A DNA stretch of 64,000 bases, taken from Bacteroidales bacterium. Its GTDB lineage: Bacteria; Bacteroidota; Bacteroidia; Bacteroidales; UBA932. The stretch is taken from the NCBI GenBank assembly GCA_017550655.1, contig JAFZOK010000024.1, forward strand, positions 124,001-188,000. The letters are read 5' to 3'. The notes beneath the pieces were generated by a model, which did not search any database, was not told the origin of the DNA, and saw only the letters and a program-made list of their open reading frames with translations. Position numbers and translations under genes: made by a program. Numbering within the stretch: the first letter of the stretch is position 1; every line of letters begins with the position of its first letter. Shown piece after piece: positions 58,966 to 64,000 of this stretch.

Positions 58966-59481
58966 ATGGTCAAAAAATATCTGATTTTGTGCTTTGCGGC
59001 TCTTCTGGCTGTCTGCTGCGACAAGGAGGACCGCAAGAACACTTATGCAAATCAGGAGGCGGCGATAGACAGATATGTGTCATCGCTGAGTTCAGACTAT
59101 ACGGTGGTTTACAGCGATGGTGTTGTGAGGGTGATTCTGGAAGAGGGCGGTTCAGAGGCTGTCCGCAGCGGAGATTCCCTTTACTTCCATTACAGCGGAT
59201 ATGTTTTTAGCAACGGAAAAGGAGGCTTGTTCTACACTAACGACCCAGTTGTTGCGGAGGAAACAGGCTTTGTTACAGACGGGAAGGCATTTGGCGTAAG
59301 ATTCGGACACTCTGCAATGGTGGAGGGGCTTAAAAAGGGCCTGGAAGGGGTGAAAGAAGGGGAGCATTGTTACATAATCTTCTCTGCCAGATATGGTTAC
59401 GGCAACCAGACCATGTCCACTCTGCCTAAACTTACGCCGCTGCTTTTTGAAATGAAAATAGACAAGATTAAGAGAAACTGA
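58966..59481 (+). CDS. FKBP-type peptidyl-prolyl isomerase lipoprotein
   Basis: Lipoprotein signal MVKKYLILCFAALLAVCC with a Cys-Cys lipobox at residues 17-18; N-terminal helix with NTYANQEAAIDRYVSSL, then the FKBP domain at about residues 65-168 (GDSLYFHYSGYVFSNGKGG, MVEGLKKGLEGVKEGEHCYIIFS, RYGYGNQTM). A periplasmic folding factor of the GldI type. Followed after 13 bases by a larger relative. Confidence 0.8.
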   Translation: MVKKYLILCFAALLAVCCDKEDRKNTYANQEAAIDRYVSSLSSDYTVVYSDGVVRVILEEGGSEAVRSGDSLYFHYSGYVFSNGKGGLFYTNDPVVAEETGFVTDGKAFGVRFGHSAMVEGLKKGLEGVKEGEHCYIIFSARYGYGNQTMSTLPKLTPLLFEMKIDKIKRN

Positions 59482-59494
59482 TAATATTTTCAAT

Positions 59495-60586
59495 ATGAGC
59501 ATTAAGCTTAGATTTGCTCTTATGGCTATGGTTTTTGCGGCCATCGCCGGATGCGCTAAAGAGAAAGATTTGACAGAACGCGAGATTCAGGAGAAGATTC
59601 TGGATGCATATATTCAGACCAACTGTCCTTCCGCCCAGAAACTTTCTTCCGGATTGACCATATTGAGTCTGACTCAGGGCTCCGGACCAATCGCTCCGGG
59701 AGATAATGACGGTATTTATATCCATTACAACACCTATCAATTGGACGGAACCTGCCAGAGTACAACCGATTCCGTAAAGGCAAGAATGCTCGGAACTTAT
59801 GACCCTGCAGTTTATTACGGACCAACCTTGTTCATTCTCAACTCCTCGATTACAAAAGGCATGAAGGAGCTGCTCGGTAAACTTCATCAGGGTGGAAAGG
59901 CAACCGCTATAATTCCGCCTTGGCTAACTTCAGCCGGAGCTAACAGTTCTTCCTATACCAACGCCGGGCAGCAGTCTACTTTAAATATGATTTATGAGGT
60001 TAAGGCCGGAATAGTGATAGATGATGTGGATAAGTTCCAGAAGGATTCTCTGGAGAGTTATTCAAGGCTCTATTTCTCTCCTAAGGTTGATTCCACGGCG
60101 ATGGGATGGTATTTCCGCAATTTCACCCATCCTGACGGAATTCCTGCCGCCGATACAATTGAGGCCGGAAAAACCATAGGCGTCTGGTATGTGGGCCGTC
60201 TTTTGGACGGGTATGTATTTGACACCAATATCAGGGACACCGCAAAGAAGTACAGGATTTACGATGCTTCGAATGATTATACGGCCTTGAGTGTTGAAAT
60301 GGGCAAGACCTATCAGGATATGACAACCTATGGTTCCAGCGCAACCAGTAACGACAATACTACCGGTTCTGAAGGCAAGCAGTCTTTGATCCTGGGCTTT
60401 GTGAGAGCCATAAAGAATATGACATACGCAGACAGGGGAGTGACATTCTTCATGTCCGGACTTGGCTACGGTTCAGAGGGCAGCATGAAATCCGGCAAGG
60501 GAGTTCCCGAGTATGCGATGCTGAGGTTCGATGTTTGGGTAGCCTATTCTACTGACACCAAGTTCCCTCCAACCAGAACGAAATAG
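59495..60586 (+). CDS. tandem FKBP-like lipoprotein
   Basis: Lipoprotein (MVFAAIAGC, Cys about 19). The N-terminal part shares the ERDIQEK-like helix with the preceding protein. Two FKBP-like cores follow: residues 60-165 (IAPGDNDGIYIHYNTYQLDGTCQS and GMKELLGKLHQGGKATAIIPP) and 215-360 (IEAGKTIGVWYVGRLLDGYVFDT and LGFVRAIKNMTYADRGVTFFMSGLGYG). This makes it a two-domain isomerase or chaperone; the first core lacks several catalytic FKBP residues and may only bind. The start ATG 59495 fits the gap. Confidence 0.7.
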   Translation: MSIKLRFALMAMVFAAIAGCAKEKDLTEREIQEKILDAYIQTNCPSAQKLSSGLTILSLTQGSGPIAPGDNDGIYIHYNTYQLDGTCQSTTDSVKARMLGTYDPAVYYGPTLFILNSSITKGMKELLGKLHQGGKATAIIPPWLTSAGANSSSYTNAGQQSTLNMIYEVKAGIVIDDVDKFQKDSLESYSRLYFSPKVDSTAMGWYFRNFTHPDGIPAADTIEAGKTIGVWYVGRLLDGYVFDTNIRDTAKKYRIYDASNDYTALSVEMGKTYQDMTTYGSSATSNDNTTGSEGKQSLILGFVRAIKNMTYADRGVTFFMSGLGYGSEGSMKSGKGVPEYAMLRFDVWVAYSTDTKFPPTRTK

Positions 60587-60604
60587 CATATACCTCTCAG
60601 CGAT

Positions 60605-61402
60605 ATGGAAACAAAGAGAGAACGGGAGCTGGCGGCCTTTGAAAGGCTGCTGGACGTTATGGATACGGTCCGCGAGAAATGCCCGTGGGACCACAAGCAG
60701 ACTCTGGAAACCCTCCGTCCGCAGACAATAGAGGAAACCTATGAACTTTCAGACGCAATCCTGAAGAAGGATATGTTCAATATCTGCAAGGAACTGGGAG
60801 ACCTCCTGCTTCACGTGGTTTTCTATGCCAAAATAGGGAAAGAGCAGGGAGAGTTCGATATCGCGGATGTCTGCAACAAACTGTGCGATAAACTGATATA
60901 CCGCCACCCTCATATTTACGGAAATGTTCAGGTAAAGAATGCCGAGGAGGTTATCGGAAACTGGGAGCAGCTCAAGACAAAGGAAAAGGACGGCAACAAG
61001 AGCGTTCTTAGCGGTGTTCCGGAATCCCTTCCAAGCGTAATCAAGGCATACCGTATCCAGGAGAAAGCCCGTGCTGTCGGCTTCGACTGGGAGAAGAAGG
61101 AAGACGTGTGGAACAAGGTCGCCGAGGAATTTTCTGAATTCAAGGAGGCTCTTGTCAAGGGTGGCAAAGAGGCCCAGGAGGAGCTCGGCGATTTCCTTTT
61201 CTCCGTAATCAACGCCGCAAGGCTCTACGATATTGATCCCGACACGGCTTTGGAGGATACCTGCACAAAGTTCCGCCGCCGCTTCGGATATCTTGAGGAG
61301 AACACAATCAAGCAGGGCAAATCCCTCAAGGACATGACTCTGGCCCAGATGGACGAGTATTGGGACAAGGCCAAGGAACTCGAAAAGAAAGGGGAACTCT
61401 GA
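60605..61402 (+). CDS. mazG: nucleoside triphosphate pyrophosphohydrolase MazG
   Basis: Tandem MazG-fold enzyme that cleaves NTPs to NMP and PPi. Repeat one: CPWDHKQTLETLRPQTIEETYELSDAI with metal-binding Glu residues (about 27-55) and CKELGDLLLHVVFYAKIG. Repeat two: KVAEEFSEFKEALVKGG and EELGDFLFSVINAAR. Length 265 residues. Stop overlaps the tcdA start (TGATG). Confidence 0.94.
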   Translation: METKRERELAAFERLLDVMDTVREKCPWDHKQTLETLRPQTIEETYELSDAILKKDMFNICKELGDLLLHVVFYAKIGKEQGEFDIADVCNKLCDKLIYRHPHIYGNVQVKNAEEVIGNWEQLKTKEKDGNKSVLSGVPESLPSVIKAYRIQEKARAVGFDWEKKEDVWNKVAEEFSEFKEALVKGGKEAQEELGDFLFSVINAARLYDIDPDTALEDTCTKFRRRFGYLEENTIKQGKSLKDMTLAQMDEYWDKAKELEKKGEL

Positions 61403-62118
61403 TGGAAGATTTCAGGGAAAGGACTGTCCTCCAGGTTGGAGAAGAGGGGATGGCTCTCCTGTCCTCTTCCCGTGTGGCTGTAATCGGTCTTGGAGGTGTA
61501 GGGGCAATGGCCGCCGAAATGATAGCCAGGGCCGGAGTGGGGAATATTATTGTCGCCGATTCGGATGTCTATTCCATAACCAACAAGAACCGCCAGATTG
61601 CCGCTTTTGACTCCACAATCGGGCGGAAAAAGACAGAAGTTATCCGCCAAAGGCTTCTGGATATCAATCCGGACCTTAATGTAACGGTCATAGACGAATA
61701 CCTTACGGAAGAAAACATTCCCTCACTCATTCCCGAGGCCGACTATGTCATCGATGCCATAGATACAATGTCGCCGAAGATTGCCCTTATAAAATTTTGC
61801 ATGGACCACAAGATTCCGCTGGTCAGCTCAATGGGGGCAGGGGCGAAGTGGGATGCCACCAAGGTCCGTCTGACGGATATCAGCAAGTCTTTCAACTGCC
61901 CTCTGGCCTATATGCTGAGGAAACGGCTGAGGAAAGTGGGCATCTCCAAAGGCTTCAAGGCCGTGTTCTCCGAGGAATTGCCGATCAGGGAGGCCATAGT
62001 GCCATTCGAGGAGAGAAACCACAAGAGCCGCACCGGCACAATTTCCTATATGCCGGCTGTTTTCGGATGCGTATGCGCCCAGGCTGCCATCAAATCGATT
62101 TTGAAGCTTGAGGAATAG
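61402..62118 (+). CDS. tcdA: tRNA threonylcarbamoyladenosine dehydratase (TcdA/ThiF family)
   Basis: E1-like ATP-dependent enzyme that makes cyclic t6A in tRNA. The ThiF fold is VAVIGLGGVGAMAAEMIARAGVGNIIVADSDVYSITNKNRQ near residues 25-65, with the conserved Arg in NKNRQI. Then VIDAIDTMSPKIALI and LVSSMGAGAKWDATKVRLTDI, as in CsdL/TcdA. Start ATG 61402 overlaps the mazG stop; the frame reaching 61360 is an extension into mazG. Length 238 residues. Confidence 0.9.
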   Translation: MEDFRERTVLQVGEEGMALLSSSRVAVIGLGGVGAMAAEMIARAGVGNIIVADSDVYSITNKNRQIAAFDSTIGRKKTEVIRQRLLDINPDLNVTVIDEYLTEENIPSLIPEADYVIDAIDTMSPKIALIKFCMDHKIPLVSSMGAGAKWDATKVRLTDISKSFNCPLAYMLRKRLRKVGISKGFKAVFSEELPIREAIVPFEERNHKSRTGTISYMPAVFGCVCAQAAIKSILKLEE

Positions 62119-62122
62119 TTGC

Positions 62123-62130
62123 TAAATTTG
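62123..62130 (+). promoter_or_regulatory. -7 element for the GNAT-like gene
   Basis: TAAATTTG in the 36-base gap after tcdA, followed by TTTGCAAATTTGG. Confidence 0.45.
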
Positions 62131-62154
62131 CAAACTTTGCAAATTTGGATGATT

Positions 62155-63288
62155 ATGCCAATTACAATCAGGGAAGTTACAACGGATAAACAGTTCCGGC
62201 AGTTCTACAAGTTCCAGAACCGCCTGTACCGCAAATGCAGGTACTATGTCCCTACGCTGGATTTGGACCAGAAGCATTCTCTCAAGGAGGATCCGGCGCT
62301 GCTGTACTGCAAGAGAAAGCTTTTCCTTGCCTACAACGACAAAGGCAAGGTTGTGGGAAGGGTTCAGGGCATAATCAATCCTCGCTACAACGACTATTAC
62401 GGCCTTAAGAGGGTGAGGTTCGGATGGTTTGACTTTGAGGAAGATCCCTCAATCGCCGAGGCCCTTATAGATGCCGTGCAGAAATGGGGAAAGGAAGAGG
62501 GGATGACTGAGATTCACGGTCCTCTGGCATACAATACCCTCGGAAGGCAGGGAATGCTGGTGGAGGGATTCGACAAGGAACCTCAGGTCAACTGCCTCTA
62601 CAACTATCCGTACTATGTGGATTATATGCAGAAGATGGGGTTCGAGAAGGAGTGCGACTGGATCCAGTACGAGATGGATCCTCTCCAGGGATTGCCTGAG
62701 AAACTGGGCCGAATCTCCAAGCTTCTGATAGAAAGATACGGGCTCCAGGTGCTGAAAATAAGGCAGGTAAAGAAGGATAAGGCCCTGAAGGAGAAATTGC
62801 TGGCGCAGTTCTTCAAGATTTACAACGAGTCTTTCAAGGCGGTGCACAATTTCATCCCTCTGACCAAGGAAGAGGAAAAAGAGATGGGAAACCATTATTT
62901 CTCCTACCTGAAGGAAGGCCTGACTTGCATGGTGCTGGACAAGGACGGAAACCTGGCTGCTTTTGGAGTTAGCGTGCCGTCTCTTTCCAGAGCTTTCAAG
63001 AGGGCCAGGGGAAAGCTTTTCCCGATAGGATGGATTTTCATCCTGCTGGCTTTCTGGCGCTACAAGAAGGTGGACCTTATGCTGCTTGGCTCCGCTCCGG
63101 AGTGGCATTCCAAGGGCCTTTCCGCCATCTTCCACACCAAGATGGAGACCAATTACTACAAGATGAAACTCAAGAGCGCCATATCCAACCCGCAGATAGA
63201 CACAAACATTGCGGCAATCAAGGTTTGGGACAGCTACAAGAAGGAGTTTTATATGAGGAGAAGATGCTGGATACGCAGCATAGATTAA
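62155..63288 (+). CDS. GNAT-like acyltransferase
   Basis: A 377-residue protein (PITIREVTTDKQFRQFYKF) with N-terminal KRKLFLAYNDKGKVVGRVQGIINPRYN, GWFDFEEDPSIAEALIDAVQKWGKEEGMTEIHGPLAYNTLGRQGMLVEGF, and a second half ending AIKVWDSYKKEFYMRRRCW. The architecture is that of the double-GNAT family of uncharacterised acetyltransferase-like proteins in Bacteroidota. Start ATG 62155; ATG 62149 is equally possible, and the TTG at 62119 would precede the -7 element. Function unknown. Confidence 0.7.
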   Translation: MPITIREVTTDKQFRQFYKFQNRLYRKCRYYVPTLDLDQKHSLKEDPALLYCKRKLFLAYNDKGKVVGRVQGIINPRYNDYYGLKRVRFGWFDFEEDPSIAEALIDAVQKWGKEEGMTEIHGPLAYNTLGRQGMLVEGFDKEPQVNCLYNYPYYVDYMQKMGFEKECDWIQYEMDPLQGLPEKLGRISKLLIERYGLQVLKIRQVKKDKALKEKLLAQFFKIYNESFKAVHNFIPLTKEEEKEMGNHYFSYLKEGLTCMVLDKDGNLAAFGVSVPSLSRAFKRARGKLFPIGWIFILLAFWRYKKVDLMLLGSAPEWHSKGLSAIFHTKMETNYYKMKLKSAISNPQIDTNIAAIKVWDSYKKEFYMRRRCWIRSID

Positions 63289-63300
63289 TACAGGAAGATT

Positions 63301-64000
63301 ATGAGCGAAAACAATACATTGCTGGAGAAAGTTGAGGGTCTCAAGGTCAGGCTTGCTGAAATTCAGAAGCAGCTTTCAGACCCTGAGTCGATGGCTGACA
63401 TGAAGAAATATGTCCAGCTGAACAAGGACTACAAGGAACTTGAGCCGATAGTGAAGGCGGGAGAGAAATACAAGAAGATGCTCTCCGACTACGATTCTGC
63501 CAAGGACCTTATTGTCAACGAGAAAGACGAGGAACTCAAGGAGATGGCCCGCGAGGAGATGACTGCCCTGGAAGAGGCTCTTCCAAAGATGGAGGAGGAA
63601 ATCAAGCTCCTTCTTATACCTGCAGACCCGGAGGACGGAAAGAACGCCATTATGGAAATCCGCGGCGGTACGGGCGGAGACGAAGCCGCCATATTTGCGG
63701 GAGACCTGTTCCGCATGTATTCCAAGTACATAGAGAGGAAGGGATGGAAGCTGGAGGTAACCAGCCAGACACCGGGAACAGCCGGCGGATACAAGGAAAT
63801 CATCTGCACAGTTTCCGGAGAGGGCGTTTACGGACTTCTCAAGTACGAATCCGGAGTGCACCGCGTGCAGCGTGTGCCTCAGACAGAGACCCAGGGAAGG
63901 CTTCACACTTCAGCCGCTTCCGTGGTTGTTCTCCCGGAGGCCGGAGAGTTTGACGTGGAAATCAACGAGAAGGATATCCGCAAAGACATATTCTGCGCTT
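63301..64000 (+). CDS. prfA: peptide chain release factor 1 (3' partial)
   Basis: Class I release factor for UAA/UAG. ATG 63301 begins [22 protein letters not shown]. The [23 protein letters not shown] (near 118) and [29 protein letters not shown] (near 190) stretches are RF1 signatures, the latter containing the region around the PxT discriminator. The window ends about residue 233, before the GGQ loop. Twelve bases downstream of the GNAT-like gene. Confidence 0.96.
   Translation, partial: MSENNTLLEKVEGLKVRLAEIQKQLSDPESMADMKKYVQLNKDYKELEPIVKAGEKYKKMLSDYDSAKDLIVNEKDEELKEMAREEMTALEEALPKMEEEIKLLLIPADPEDGKNAIMEIRGGTGGDEAAIFAGDLFRMYSKYIERKGWKLEVTSQTPGTAGGYKEIICTVSGEGVYGLLKYESGVHRVQRVPQTETQGRLHTSAASVVVLPEAGEFDVEINEKDIRKDIFCA

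Overview
The window reads as a chromosomal segment of a Bacteroidales bacterium (Bacteroidota), probably from a gut or rumen community. Evidence: lineage families (DUF4290, DUF3575, DUF3868, DUF5119, fimbrillin-type lipoproteins, FtsK followed by a LolA-like gene), a six-gene Na+-NQR operon, promoters of the Bacteroidota type (-33 TTTG, about 19-20 bases, -7 TAnnTTTG), and starts mostly without strong Shine-Dalgarno sites. No rRNA, integrase, phage module or CRISPR array is visible. The species is not identifiable from the sequence alone.

Layout. 1-6667: a GH9 cellulase fused to a polysaccharide deacetylase (5' end outside the window), an NfnAB-type ferredoxin:NADP oxidoreductase pair, and hisS. 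A family of roughly 51-bp palindromic repeats lies between these genes and, unusually, three units sit in frame inside the small Nfn subunit. 6904-6980: initiator tRNA-Met with promoter and terminator. 7192-18764: one long operon for a type V (FimA/Mfa1-like) pilus, with an OmpA-like/DUF3575 protein, a DUF5119 lipoprotein, two paralogous fimbrillins, a BACON-tailed fimbrillin, a probable lectin-like tip protein and a large DUF4906-like lipoprotein. Its leader holds a decayed coding remnant and a run of ten G. 18787-20362: a three-gene hipBST-type toxin-antitoxin system with an inverted-repeat operator. 20446-23523: a thioredoxin-fold lipoprotein-like protein and an orphan DUF3575/DUF3868 pair.

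23592-36092: an unrecognised two-helix membrane protein, DUF4290, ftsK, lolA-like, a Nudix hydrolase, pyrE, a small SRPBCC-like protein, an rRNA m5C methyltransferase, and a leftward glnA/secreted protein/C1 peptidase cluster. 36338-44213: a Cthe_2159-type beta-helix lipoprotein, then the leftward nqrABCDEF operon (Na+-pumping NADH:quinone oxidoreductase). 44315-49766: UvrD/PcrA helicase; a two-gene toxin-antitoxin-like module bracketed by near-identical 69-bp direct repeats; a DUF4493/DUF6359-like lipoprotein; and small zinc-ribbon, membrane and lipoprotein genes.

49769-64000: a left-handed beta-helix acetyltransferase, a LysR regulator, an HTH-cupin regulator with an acyl-CoA synthetase, a BACON/FN3/M64 metallopeptidase, tRNA-Asp, rsmD with DUF3822, a DHH phosphoesterase, two FKBP-type lipoproteins, mazG, tcdA, a GNAT-like protein and the start of prfA, cut by the window end.

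The most interesting points are the palindromic repeat that doubles as protein-coding sequence in nfnA, the repeat-bracketed toxin-antitoxin-like cassette, the zinc-knuckle HipBST system, and the pilus operon with a homopolymer in its leader.
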